Positions 53,072 to 63,127 of a stretch of 64,000 nucleotides of DNA are shown here, piece by piece (position 1 is the stretch's first letter; each line of letters starts with the position of its first letter). Under the pieces are notes generated by a model that was given only the letters and a program-made list of their open reading frames with translations, made no database searches and was not told the DNA's origin. A program made the position numbers and the translations under genes. Origin of the DNA: Entoloma clypeatum (taxonomy: Eukaryota; Basidiomycota; Agaricomycetes; Agaricales; Entolomataceae); NCBI GenBank assembly GCA_963565915.1, contig OY751496.1, positions 3,574,654 to 3,638,653 of the forward strand, given 5' to 3'.

Positions 53072-56000
53072 TTATCGTGGACGTGACGGGTTCTGCCGAT
53101 GGAAATCATGGATCAAATCTTGAGTGTTCTGAACATTAGCTCGCAGTTCCCATGTGTTCTCTTCTGGGCCATATCCTTCCCACTGGACGAGGTACTGGAT
53201 CTTTCCGTGGAACTTTCGAGAGTCCAGGATCGTAGACACATGGTACTCTTCTCATCCTTCGACGATGATCGGATCAGGGGCTGGTTTCTTTTTCTGGATG
53301 GCGTACTTCGGAGTTTCATATGGTGACAACAGGGTCTCGTTGAACACAGGGTGAATCATCTTCCAAGTCTTCGGAAGATCAAGAAGGTACACGCTAGCTC
53401 CTTTCTTCTCTAGGACTTTGAATGGTCCATGTCGGAGTGCATCAAGTTTCTTTGAGGGTCGATTGGTCCTGATGTTAGTCCCTTCCAGCCACACCTTGTC
53501 TCCGATGCGGTAGTCCCGAGACGGACTTCGCCGTGTGTCAACTGTCTTCTTCATCTGATCCTGTGCTTGTTTCAGCGCAGCATTGGCTTCTTCTCGTGCC
53601 TGTTTGAGTTTTTTCAAGAAGTCGTTGGCAGCTGGATTGGTATCTTCTAACACAAGTTCTCCCTTCCACAGATGTAAACCGTAGTTGAGGTAGAATGGGG
53701 TGTGCTTCGTTGCCTGGTGTTCTTTGTCATTGTACTGGAACTCTGCGATTGCGATCCATTCTGCCCAATCATCCTGTAGATGGTTGACAAAGTTTCGTAA
53801 GAATGCTTCTGTTTCCTGATGTGATCGCTCGGCCTGTCCATCAGTCTGTGGGTGGTATGCGGTGGATAGGTTCCTCTTGATCCCTAACATGCGGCAGAGT
53901 ATCTCCATGAACTTCGCGGCGAACTGCAGTCCCCTATCGCTGATGATCTTCTTGGGGATCCCATGAAGCTTCCATATCTGATCCCGATAGATCTTGGCTA
54001 ATCCTTCAGCTGATAGTTCCACGGTTGTCGGAATGAGGTGAAGCATCTTTGAATGTCTATCCGTGATGACCAGAATTGCATTTTTTCCATCAGATTCTGG
54101 TATCGGTCCCACGACGTCGATCCCTATGTCTTCCCATGGGTGACTTGGTGCTGCATGGGGATGTAGCGGAGCATGTCGCTTTTGTCGGTTAATCTTGTTG
54201 CGTTGACAAGTGTCGCAACCCTTCACGTACTTCTTCACATCATGCAGTATGGTGGGCCACCAGTAGGTGCGAGTGAGGAGTTCATGTGTCCGGTACTGTC
54301 CTGGATGTCCAGCCACTGGTGCATCGTGTGACTCGAACATCAATTCTTGTCATAATTGTGGGTCTGGCAGGACATAGACTCGTTCTCCTGCATAGGTGAT
54401 CCCATTCTCCTGCTGATACCAATGAGGATTCTTTTTTAGGCCCTGCGCTACTTCTGTCTCCATGCGGTTCGAACCCTTGATGCGTGCGATCCACGGATTT
54501 TCAATGGTCATGACATTTCCAATTTTGATGGAATCAGATGTTTCACCCCCTTCAAAGAATTGTTCCTCCGTGAACATCTCCATTTGTACCACATCTTCTG
54601 ATTCCAACCGTTTCAAGAATAGTCCCTCCTTGAGCATTTGGTCACTGTCCTGTGGTTCGAGTTCCGCTTCATACCAGGGTAAGCGTGACAGGATGTCCGC
54701 TTTCGCATTGGTCTTGCCGGGCACATGCCGTAATTCGAAGTCATAGTCTTGTAACTTCATTTTCCAGCGTCGCTGTCATTGATTTAGGTCTTGAGGACGA
54801 CGGAAATATTCCAGGTTCTTGTGATCGGTCAAGATCTCGAAACGTTCCCTGGCTTCAAGCAGATAGTGTCTCCAATCTTTCAATGCTTCCACGACTGCCA
54901 GAAGTTCTTTGTCGTATATCTCATAATTCTGTTCGGCCGCGGACATGGTCCGCGACAAGAACGCGATGGGGTGCCATTTGTCGTCTTGCTTCTGAGAGAG
55001 TACTGCTCCAATTGCATAGCCCGATGCATCGGTTTCCACCCTGAACTGTCCCTCCGATTTCAGTAATGCCAAGACTGGTGCCGATGTAATTGCCCGTATG
55101 AGACCTTCAAAAGCTTGCTGCTCTGTTGGTCCCCAAGTAAATGCCGTACCGCCTGTGAGCGCGGTGAGAGGTTTCGCGATGTTTGAGTACCCTTCAATAA
55201 AACGTTGATAGAAGTTAGCAAATCCAAGGAACTTCTGAACTTCCTTTTTTGATGTGGGTGCTCGCCAGTTTCGAATTGTATCCACCTTCTCAGTTTCCAT
55301 CTCCACACGTCCCTCACCAACCACATATCCCAATATAGGACATTTCGTTACTTCCCATAAACACTTCTTCTCCTTTAGGAACAGATCATTGTCCGATAGG
55401 ATCTGTAGGATTTCTTCAGTGTTTCGCGCGAGTTCTTCCTTGGTTTTACCGATAACCACGATGTCGTCCATGTAGATCACGCAGATACGTCGGCGGATCT
55501 GGTCCCGGAATAGACTAGCCATCATTCGAGAGAACGTTCCCGGGGAGTTGCAAAGACCAAAAAACATGACCAATGGTTCGAACAATCCTCGACTGGTGAG
55601 GAAGGCAGCTTTCCATTCGTCGCCCTCCTTAATCCGGACGTTGTTATAGCCCCACATGATGTCCATTTTATTGAAGTAGACCGCATCTTTCAGTACGTCC
55701 AAGAGATCAGATATTCGTGGGAGTGGGAACTTGTCTTTGACCGTGAATTTGTTGACCATGCAGTAATCTTGTACCAATCGTTTGGAGCCATCCTTCTTGT
55801 TGATGAAGAAGCAAGGGGAGGCATAAGGGGATTTGGACGGACGGATCTTTCCTGTTGCTAGACCCTCGTCAATGAATGCGTCCAATTCCTCTTGTTCCTT
55901 TTGCGTCATAGGATATGTATTTCCTCCTAGTTCCTTTGGTGCGTCCAGTGTAAGTTCAATACCATGGTCCCATTCCCTCTCCTTTGGGATCTTATCGAAG

Positions 56001-56560
56001 TTTTCTTTTTTGAAAAGATGAGCAAATCGTTCAACATATGAGGGTCGTTTGGTTGTGGGAGGTGGTGTGGGAGTGACAGCTTCCAAGATAGGGTCTCCAG
56101 GCTTCCATTTCTGATCCGACTTTTTGGGTGCATCTTTGTCGCGCACCTCAACCATGCGAACTCGGTGTTTGCAACTATTAAGGTTAATCCTGAAATCCGA
56201 GTGTTTGGTTCGACATGTTGTTGGGCACCGGTTAAATGTTACCGCGCCGGTTGTCCAATTGATTGTGGGGTTGTGGTGCACCAACCAGTCATGTCCCAAG
56301 AGCATGTCCATTCTCCCAATGTCCAGTACCATTGCTTCCATGGTTTCCTGATGTGCTCCCAAATCCAGTTTGACTTCGGCAAGTTGGCTCGCTTTCTGTT
56401 GTCGATTTGGTGATCCATCCGCATTTAGAATTGCTATGGGTGGTATTCCTCACGTGGGGAGGTTCTGTTCGCGTACTATTCTGGGATGGATGCATGTGCG
56501 CTCACATCCGCTGTCAACCTCAGGTCGGATAACCTTTGGTCCTCGTCATGTTTTGAGCTG
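53072..56560 (-). pseudogene. pol: gypsy-2 Pol with chromodomain (broken)
   Basis: Protease near 56500 (EVDSGCERTCIH) is followed by LGHDWLVHHNPTINW; reverse transcriptase has FNKMDIMWGYNNVRIKEGDE, FFGLCNSPGTF and catalytic VIYMDDIVV; RNase H has RVETDASGYAIGAVLSQ; integrase has zinc residues (CDTCQRNK), IGIDVVGPIPES, IISDRGLQF and HPQTDGQAERSHQE; the chromodomain (STILDSRKF, YLVQWEGYG, NTWELR) ends at TAA 53072. Breaks: TGA at about 54775 after LNQ and at about 54345 after DPQL, both at positions where Arg (CGA) is expected, stops near 56535 and 56450, and a frameshift near 53255 before the chromodomain. Catalytic residues are conserved, so decay is recent. Confidence 0.93.
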
Positions 56561-56721
56561 AGCTAACAGCCTGATTTCTCATCTTTTCGGCGGGTTATCT
56601 CCCTTCACAGTCTTAGTCGACGCAGCGGCTTGCTTGGCAGGGATGACATAGGTTCTATTGTCTGCAGTCATACAAGGCAAGCAAGTCCGTTTAATAGATA
56701 AGGGTCGCGACTTAGCGTCGT

Positions 56722-57587
56722 TTAATCGGACCCTTCGGGAAAATCCTTCTCGTCGGCTTCTAAGATTGTGGTTTCATCATTCTCGGCATCTTCCTTGGAC
56801 ACCTTCCTAACCCTTCCAGAGTTCTTCTTCGGCTTGCGGCAGTTGCGCGCGATATGGCCTTCTTGGTCACAGTTGAAACACTTGCGACCATCTTTCTTCT
56901 TTGGAGCGCTACAGTCTTTAGCCAGATGACCAAAGCGTTGACAGTTGTAGCAACGGGCTACTCCTGCTTTGTCGATCTCCATGGCCTTGCCCTGACCACC
57001 ATAAGTGGTACCCGATCCGGTGCGCATGTCGCCGCCACCTTGAATGACCAGGGTGTGTCCTTCCATCTGTCGCCCCTTGTTTCGGATCTCCTTTGCGTAA
57101 TCGGTGTACGTCTGCCATCGCTAGCCACTTGTTCAGAGATTCTGCGGTTGACGTTTTTCTCTAGGATGTATTTCCCAGTTTCTTCGCCAAGGTTTGACAG
57201 TCCCAAGAGTTCTTCAAATTCATCCAAAAATTCATCAACAGTGCGTTCCTCTTGTTTCAGGACTTCGAGTCTCGCTTTGGCAGCGACCGACTTGTTGGCG
57301 ATGGAGAATCGTGTGGTGATATCATCGGAAAAACCTAGCCAGGTGATGTTCTCGTTGTCAGCGGTAAGAGCGTCTAACTTGTTACTGGCCCAGTGTCTGC
57401 CGGACCCTTCCATCATGCGGGATAGTACCGCAAGAATCTTCTGATCGTCTGTGAGGCTCTTTTGGAACCTGATGTATAGTTTGGTGGCTTTCCACCACTC
57501 GTCAAAGGTGTATCTGTCCTTGAACATCCCAGGATCCTTGATGATCTTGGATGTATCCATTGTTTGTACAGCCGGAGCTTCTGCCAT
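56722..57587 (-). pseudogene. gag: gypsy-2 Gag with two zinc knuckles (frameshifted)
   Basis: Starts at ATG 57587 (MAEAPAVQTMDTSK). The capsid part includes RYTFDEWWKATKLYIRFQK and VEFLDEFEELLGL-like segments (DEFLDEFEELLGLSNLGEET). A slip near 57120 moves the frame; the second part (KEIRNKGRQMEGHTLVIQGG) carries two C-x2-C-x4-H-x4-C knuckles, CYNCQRFGHLAKDC and CFNCDQEGHIARNC, and ends in an acidic tail at 56722. It forms the particle of the element. It has two zinc knuckles where gypsy-1 has one. Confidence 0.88.
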
Positions 57588-57641
57588 GTTTAAAGTCTGC
57601 GGAGGAGAAGAGGGGTCGGGTTGTTGGGATGAAGATGGGGT

Positions 57642-58355
57642 TCAGGATACAGGTAAGGATTGAAAATGAGTCCCTGTTCTAGGCGTCTGTTTGATATCTG
57701 ACTGCGCGGAGTCAAAAGTAAATTTGTCAGGGGACTCGTCGGCGGAATCAGTGGCAAAATGTTCAGAGTATTTCCTCTGTAAATCTCTAAGGAATCTCTG
57801 TTCCTGCGCGTCTGTTGGTCTCGAGAAGGGGTCAAGTCTCTCGTTTTGTGCCCAGCGGTTGTACTCGGTTTGTTGTTCTTCGATGGTGAAGTGGGCATAG
57901 ATCTGCTGCTTCGAGTAAGACGTGATGATGTGGCTCTGGGACGTCTCAATGTGAGCGTCCTAATCAATCTTCTGATAACGGTTGTCTGGACACCGATAAA
58001 CTCTCTGATCTCTGTGATCCGACCTGTCTGAGGTCCTTCTTGAACGCGAAAACTTTCGAGTTCGTTCTGTCGGGCGTTGTAACACACGATCTGGTGTTGC
58101 CGAGCAAGATGGATGCTCTCTGCTATCTCACCGTGGGGGCGATGCTCGTCGTTGTCTAGTTCTTCGTCAAGCACCTGCTGTAGGATGCGACGGATCTCCG
58201 ATTCGATGTACTGCTGGATGAGTGTAAAATTGATACTGTCTCGAGGACTTAGCTCCTCCTGTCGGGCTTCTGGCGTGCTGAATGGGTTACTGGTGAAGTC
58301 TTCAAAGAAGCGCGACGTCTTGACTCGTCTGGTAGTTGCTCTCTTCGCTCTGGGC
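57642..58355 (-). pseudogene. gypsy-2 coding region before gag (frameshifted)
   Basis: About 700 nt between the primer site and gag read as protein in two frames: first RFFEDFTSNPFSTPEARQEE, FTLIQQYIESEIRRILQQVL and HLARQHQIVCYNARQNELES, then after a shift near 57930 YSKQQIYAHFTIEEQQTEYN and QRFLRDLQRKYSEHFATDSA, ending at TGA 57642, 55 bp before the gag ATG. The helical, charged composition and the consistent codon-like pattern differ from the other frames. No homologue is recognised. It may be an N-terminal Gag extension or a separate early ORF. Confidence 0.55.
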
Positions 58356-58365
58356 GAACCTAACG

Positions 58366-58376
58366 AGATTTAGCAA
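58366..58376 (-). promoter_or_regulatory. gypsy-2 self-complementary primer site
   Basis: TTGCTAAATCT, two bases inside the 5' LTR, is the exact reverse complement of AGATTTAGCAA in the LTR (58462-58452 and 52247-52237, minus strand), about 34 bp after the TATA box. This is the same self-priming logic as gypsy-1 with an unrelated sequence. Confidence 0.75.
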
Positions 58377-58473
58377 CTTGTTATGCTTAACAAACCGTTC
58401 CAAGGTTCGGGCAGAGTATGCAGGAAAGTGGAAAGGCGAAGAGCAAAGTGATTGCTAAATCTAAGGAATGTAG

Positions 58474-59262
58474 CTATGGTACATGGGGTTTATACAGTAG
58501 CTCAAAAAACTGTCCCAATGTTTGGCTGTTTTGTACTGTATTGCTAATAACACAACAGGCACTTGTGATAATTTTCTGCAAAAAAGATATGCTGTTTTGT
58601 ACTGTATTGCTAATAACACAAAAAAGGTCTGCATTCATAATCCCCTGAACCTCTGTAAGCACCCCCACCCCATTCCAGCCCATGCACCCCCATACCATAA
58701 GGTTATTCCCCCCTCCATGCTTGACTGTAGGAGTAGTGGTTCTGTCAGAAAGTGGTTCCCCCCTTTTTTTCCAAGTATACACCCTCCCATCTGATCCAAT
58801 CCTGTTAATTTTTGTCTCATCTGACCACAAGACCCTCTTCCAATCCTCAACTGTCCAATTTTCATGGTACCTGGCAAATCTGAGACGCTCCAGTCGATGG
58901 GCCTTTTTAAGCAGAGGACGTTTCTGCTTGACAACAGAGCGAAAGTCATCAGATTTGAGTGCATTTCTGACTGTTTGAGGTGTGACAGGATTGGGGAGGA
59001 TGTTGTTGATGTAGTGGATAGCTTGAACAGCATTATCAAGCTTTCCTGTAGTGATTTGTCGAATAATTGATTGCTTGTCACGAGGAGTAAGCTTGGAAGG
59101 ACGGCCCCCTCTGCTGTTTTCCTTGTCCCCATCAACCTCCTTCTTGATTCTACCAATGGTAGACTTGCCCACACCAGTTTTTTCCTCAATTTGACGCAAA
59201 GTATAACCTTCTTGAAAAAGTGAAACCACAGAGGAGTGCTTGGTAGAAGATGTGGGCCTCAT
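58474..59262 (-). pseudogene. Tc1-type transposase, C-terminal deletion
   Basis: Starts at ATG 59262 (MRPTSSTKHSSVVSLFQEGY). It has a paired-like helix-turn-helix (LRQIEEKTGVGKSTIGRIKK), a second one (NPVTPQTVRNALKSDD), and the first part of the DDE domain (RVLWSDETKINRIGSDGRVY, LMVWGCMGWNGVG). The sequence then runs straight into the terminal repeat after QGIMNAD, so the second Asp and third acidic residue are missing. The frame that follows is only translated terminal repeat. The copy could be moved only by a transposase made elsewhere. Confidence 0.88.
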
Positions 59263-59621
59263 ATGATGGTGGAAGAGGAAGAGAAGGGTTGAAATAATTT
59301 CAACATGTCAAACTGATGTAAACAAGGTCACATGATTTTGTTTATTACTCCCACACTCAAACTCACTGTGATTTGGCTTGCTATAGCAGGGATATTGCCA
59401 AAATGACCAAGGGTCAAAAAACTGTCCCAATGATTGATTATTTTGTTTTATTTATTATTCCATCAATATTTGTTCAAACCACATGACCCAGGGCTCAAAA
59501 GCAAGCTAAGATGATACAGAATAACATATCTTTTTTGCAGAAAATTATCACAAGTGCCTGTTGTGTTATTAGCAATACAGTACAAAACAGCCAAACATTG
59601 GGACAGTTTTTTGAGCTACTG
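58495..59621 (-). mobile_element. Tc1/mariner element, internally deleted
   Basis: 1127 bp, flanked by TA (58493-58494 and 59622-59623). Long inverted repeats of about 97 bp start CAGTAGCTCAAAAAACTG and end with the inverse. In the left repeat a word of about 31 bp (GCTGTTTTGTACTGTATTGC...) is duplicated (58526-58556 and 58590-58620). A single transposase ORF on the minus strand lacks its C-terminal half. Confidence 0.93.
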
Positions 59622-59901
59622 TATAGTACTGGCTACGAGCGGTAGCGAGTGAGTCAGTAGCTGCGGAAGGCAGTGCGGATGAGTCAGTAACTGCGGAAAG
59701 GCAGTGCGAAGTGAGTCAGACGACTGCGGACTGAGTAATCCCTACTGCGGAGTGCGAGTCAGCGCGGGAGCGAAGTATACCAAAGGAGAATGGTAGAGTA
59801 AAGGTAAATGAATAAGCGGTCCGATGAGTCAAAGAAATAACGAAGGTACAATGCAAGGGAAAAGTGCGTAACATACAAACCAGTAAGTCCGTAACAAAAT
59901 C

Positions 59902-62001
59902 CGCACTTACGTTTGCTTCTTGATAACGGCGCCAGATCCAATCAGGATTGAACCGGCTTTTCCAGTACTTGCATACGTGATCATCTGCGTGGTGGTTACC
60001 TTTGCAGTTGATGCAGCAGCCTGCATGTTCGCAGTCCTTCCCATCTGGGGTGGGGGGGACTGGGGGGTTTGCCTTGGCGTTCCCGTGGCAGCAGGAGGCG
60101 AGGGCGCGGTGAAATTCAATGGTGTGGGGTTCACCGCAGATAGGGCAGAGTTTGCTTTTGAGTGGGCAGATCCGAGCATTGGACGGATGGCCGAATCGCC
60201 AGCAACGGTTGCATTGAGGCACTCCAACGTGCTTCTCGGCGGGGTTTAGAACAAGTCGGTAGGGTCCATACATGAAGACCTTTCCGGCGAGGTTCTTGAG
60301 AACGAGACCCCCTCTGGAGTCTTCGATGTCGAACCAGATGGTCCCGGTGCTAGATGATGGGGAGTTTCTGGCGAGGTGGGGCTTTGAGTTCTCATAGTAG
60401 GAGAAATCACGAGCAAAGGGGGCAGACAACATGATGTTGGCGACCTGGCTCTCCGAAAGGGAAACGAGGCAGCCAGACTTCGGGTCGTGTTGCGGGGTGA
60501 GGCCATAGTACGGGAAGTCGCAAATTTTGAGGCTCAATTTGGAGGTGGGTACCTCAACTCGAAGCTCAGTGTCGGGGGCCGATTGAGCGCTAGCGTTAAG
60601 CTTGGACTCGAAGAGGCTTTGGAAGACTTTGAGGTCATCCTCATCGGGAACTTCGTCGGTCGTCAGGGAGAGACCTCCCCGATTTGACTCAACAGAAGTG
60701 ACGCGGATCGTCCTCTTTGCATTGCCCAGATGGCCATTGATCTGGGTGAAGATAGTCTCCACCGCCCAAGGGAAGGGGGGGAGGTGTAAACGGAGACGGA
60801 CTTGCGGGACCGTCCTGACATGGTGAAACGCTTCTGCTTCTTTCGGCGGGCCTGGGAAGCAGAGGGCGAGGAGGGCCTGACAGCAGCCGTAGCTTGCTGT
60901 AAGGCAATAGTAGTGGTGGCAGGGAACGTCTTGGCTATGGCGACCAGGGTTTCCTGTTGCGACTCAGAAGCGGATTTGTGTTTTCTAGATGCAGTGGTCC
61001 AGGGTTGGGCTGCAGCTACGATGGCGGGCAGGGGGGCCCATGCTGAGCCTGCAAGGCCAGAGGGTTGTCGTCTCGCCGGGGGCGGAGGGACAGGGTGGGA
61101 TAGGAGTTTGGCCTTCTCGCGAGCGAGGCAGCCGGACGCTCCAGCTGACGCAGACATGCGTGGAGTGGGTTTAGCTGTCTTCTTGAAGGAAGGTAGGGGG
61201 CGGCGGAGGTTTGGGATCCTTCGCCGCGACGATGTTTTCAGGGGCTGACGTGAACGCCGACACCCCAGGGATCTTGACGAGGCGATCAATTAAGATGCCC
61301 AGTCCAGTGAGACGAACGCCGGAGGGGTCATCCCCTGCAGCATATTCGGTGAGCGCTCCGACATCCGCAAGAGTGTGGATGAGGGAGGCTGTAGCGGTGC
61401 AAAGCTGGTTTGCAGTGTTTTGGTCAACAGACCGGTGCTGGGATGCGGTCCAAGTGACCAGGTCCCGAACGGAGGCGACAGAGGTGAGGGCGGCGTTGAA
61501 GTCGGACGTCAGCGTGTCCGTGATGCCTTGCAACATGCAGGGGCCTGCATGTTCGCTGTTGTAGCCTAGGGTTTCCGGCATGCTGGGGGCTTCAATGGTC
61601 ATAGGATCATTGATGCGAGTGGCAGGGGCAGGGGAGGGGGGGCGATCCGGGCTGTCAGAGTCATCTGAGGAGGGGGATGGAGGGCGAGGGGTAACAGACC
61701 CAGCAGATCCCATGGAGATGTTGCTGTCCTGGGGAGAGGAAGGACGGGCAGAGGGCACCTTTTTCTTGTATCGGCCACCAGGGGGGCCGATAGGAGCAAG
61801 GGCGGATGGTGGTGCCGCAGCGGCCATGGCGGCAACTGTGGACGTGGTGGAGTATGGACCTGTCGTGGCGGAGGCACCCACAGGGACAGTGGGGGCTGTG
61901 GACCAGTCAGATTTCTGAGATGTGGATGACCTCGTTTGAGGAGGGGGTCTCGGGTTGTTGGAGGGGATCGCAGCCGATTTGGGGATCGGCTTTGGGCCCA
62001 T
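59902..62001 (-). pseudogene. LINE ORF1, nucleic-acid-binding protein (frameshifted)
   Basis: ORF1 in three frames. 62001-61171 (MGPKPIPKSAAIPSNNPR) is Pro/Ser/Thr-rich and low complexity. A frame change near 61190, in a C-rich run, continues as TAKPTPRMSASAGASG to about 60790. A second change in a 7-base C run (G run on the plus strand, near 60776) leads to FTQINGHLGNAKRTIRV and a zinc-knuckle region: CNRCWRFGHPSNARIC, CPICGEPHTIEFH and CINCKGNHHADDHVC. ORF1 proteins of this kind bind the element RNA. The end is displaced by gypsy-2 to 52074-52158. Both frame changes fall in homopolymer runs. Confidence 0.85.
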
Positions 62002-62162
62002 GTTGCAGTGAGTTGAGTGTTTTGCCTAAGAGAGCGATAGCAAGAGGATCGGAAGGTACGATGGAGCGGGGGGGGCTCAACAACTGGAGAGATTGCGACC
62101 AGGATGTGGCTGTGCACATTGTGGTAACAAGTCAAGAAGCGACTATGGCAGCACGAAAGGTC

Positions 62163-62423
62163 CGTAACGAGAAGCGCGAAGCTGAGTGGAAGAAGGCAGA
62201 GGAGGCCTGGAAGGTTGCAAAAGCAGAGATTAAGGCAATGGGTGGTAAGATCAGAGAGTGGGAAGCAACTCACCGGAAGCCGAAGAAAACTGATCCTGAA
62301 TGGAAAGCAGAAGGTGCAATCACAAAGCCAAAACTCTATGAAAAGGCCGTTGAGGATGCTGGAGACTTGGGCGGAGAAGATTTTGACCTTGACATGTCTT
62401 CAGAGGATGATGGGGAGAAGTGA
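62163..62423 (+). pseudogene. pogo-like transposase, C-terminal tail
   Basis: After the LINE and its duplication, the transposase frame continues without a slip: ARKV then RNEKREAEWKKAEEAWKVAK, a highly charged helical tail, then an acidic end (GEDFDLDMSSEDDGEK) and TGA at 62421-62423. Continuity with 45814-47781 confirms the exact LINE insertion point. Confidence 0.88.
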
Positions 62424-63033
62424 GATGGTCGTTGATGCATTATCAGGGGGATTTGGGTGGCGTTCTCACAGGTGTCCAAGTGACTGGTTTTGGCGAAATT
62501 GGATGCTTTTCGACTAAAACCATTCCACATCCACTTCTCAACCCCTGATGGCTCTGGCACTTGTTCAGTGTATTCTTTAGGTACTTAGTTTGATTCCTAG
62601 ATAGCTGGAATGATTACTGTCCGTCACGATCTCATGCAATTTGACAAAAACAATTTGGGTGTCCATGTGACTGGTCAATTACTGTACGACCGGGTGTTCA
62701 TTGGGTGTGACATGTGACACCAAGTGTCCGTTATTCCGAGGGTTCAAAACCCATGGTGACCTGTGACAAAGTGTTCATTAGTGTGCATCTGTGACAGAGT
62801 ATGCCACCTATAGGCAATATTCGGGCAGAGTATGGCTCATTTGATGATTTTAACTCTAAATTACAGTTATTTTGACATGCAACCCCAAAGGGGAAGAAAA
62901 ATTGACTATTTCATGACTTGTGACCATTTCTGGAAGTGTTCATCAACCTCGTGTGACCGTTACATTGAGCCAAAAGTGTCCAGTTCATCAGGGTATGTGA
63001 CGCGTGACTGAACACCCGGTCGTAATAGTACAG
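62424..63033. other. pogo 3' end and right part of the MITE
   Basis: 62424-62684 is the 3' untranslated end and terminal repeat of the pogo-like element. 62687-63033 is the body of the MITE, with GTGTGACATGTGACAC-type words and the right terminus. No gene. Confidence 0.7.
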
Positions 63034-63127
63034 TAACCTCACACGTCAGGATCGCGGTCGGTAAGGGTAAGTACAAGAACTGCTCAGTGAGACTGCTCAC
63101 TCTATCTCGCCGACGAGCGGCGCGCGA

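Larger units (their letters stand above)
52164..59896 (-). mobile_element. gypsy-2: Ty3 chromovirus inside the LINE
   Basis: Minus-strand element with 389 bp LTRs (TGTTAT..CATAACA), 5 bp duplication AAATC (52159-52163 and 59897-59901), a self-complementary primer site and a purine tract (GAGGAGGGGAA, adjacent to 52553). It has an extra coding region before gag, gag with two zinc knuckles, pol with chromodomain, and an extra ORF after pol. A Tc1 element (58495-59621) sits in the 5' LTR. Without it the element is about 6.6 kb. Several stops and frameshifts show decay. Confidence 0.95.
58379..59896 (-). repeat. gypsy-2 5' LTR, split by Tc1
   Basis: 389 bp once the 1127 bp Tc1 element and the duplicated TA are removed, equal to the 3' LTR. 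The Tc1 entered the TA of the TATA box (58493-58494), separating upstream promoter sequence from the start site. Confidence 0.93.
47782..62147 (-). mobile_element. Tad1-like LINE (non-LTR retrotransposon)
   Basis: Minus-strand element with a poly(A) tail (T run, 47782-47795) and an exact 15 bp duplication GCAGCACGAAAGGTC (47767-47781 and 62148-62162). It has two ORFs: a nucleic-acid-binding ORF1 and an ORF2 with endonuclease, reverse transcriptase and RNase H. A full 5' end is present, 146 bp before ORF1. gypsy-2 is nested near the end of ORF1. Without it the LINE is about 6.6 kb. ORF1 and ORF2 each carry frameshifts, so the copy looks dead or carries indel errors. Confidence 0.93.
45373..62684 (+). 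mobile_element. pogo-like (DDE1) Tc1/mariner-superfamily transposon
   Basis: Termini CAGTAATTGAC..GTCACATGGACAC and the inverse, 26 bp with a 2-base difference, with TA at 45371-45372 and 62685-62686. On the left, GACTGGTCAC.TGGACAC is repeated in tandem (45381-45416). It carries one plus-strand transposase gene, split by the LINE at 47781/62148. Without the nested LINE the element is about 2.9 kb. Confidence 0.9.
45362..63033. mobile_element. MITE with a nested pogo element in its left end
   Basis: The left terminus CTGTACTATTA (45362-45372) is cut by the pogo element and continues at 62687 with CGACCGGGTGTTCA. The right terminus (63009-63033) is the exact inverse of the rejoined left end over about 25 bp. 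TA flanks both sides (45360-45361 and 63034-63035). Without the insert the MITE is about 358 bp and non-coding, rich in GTGAC/GTCAC words. Its termini resemble those of the MITE at 5902-6052. Confidence 0.88.
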
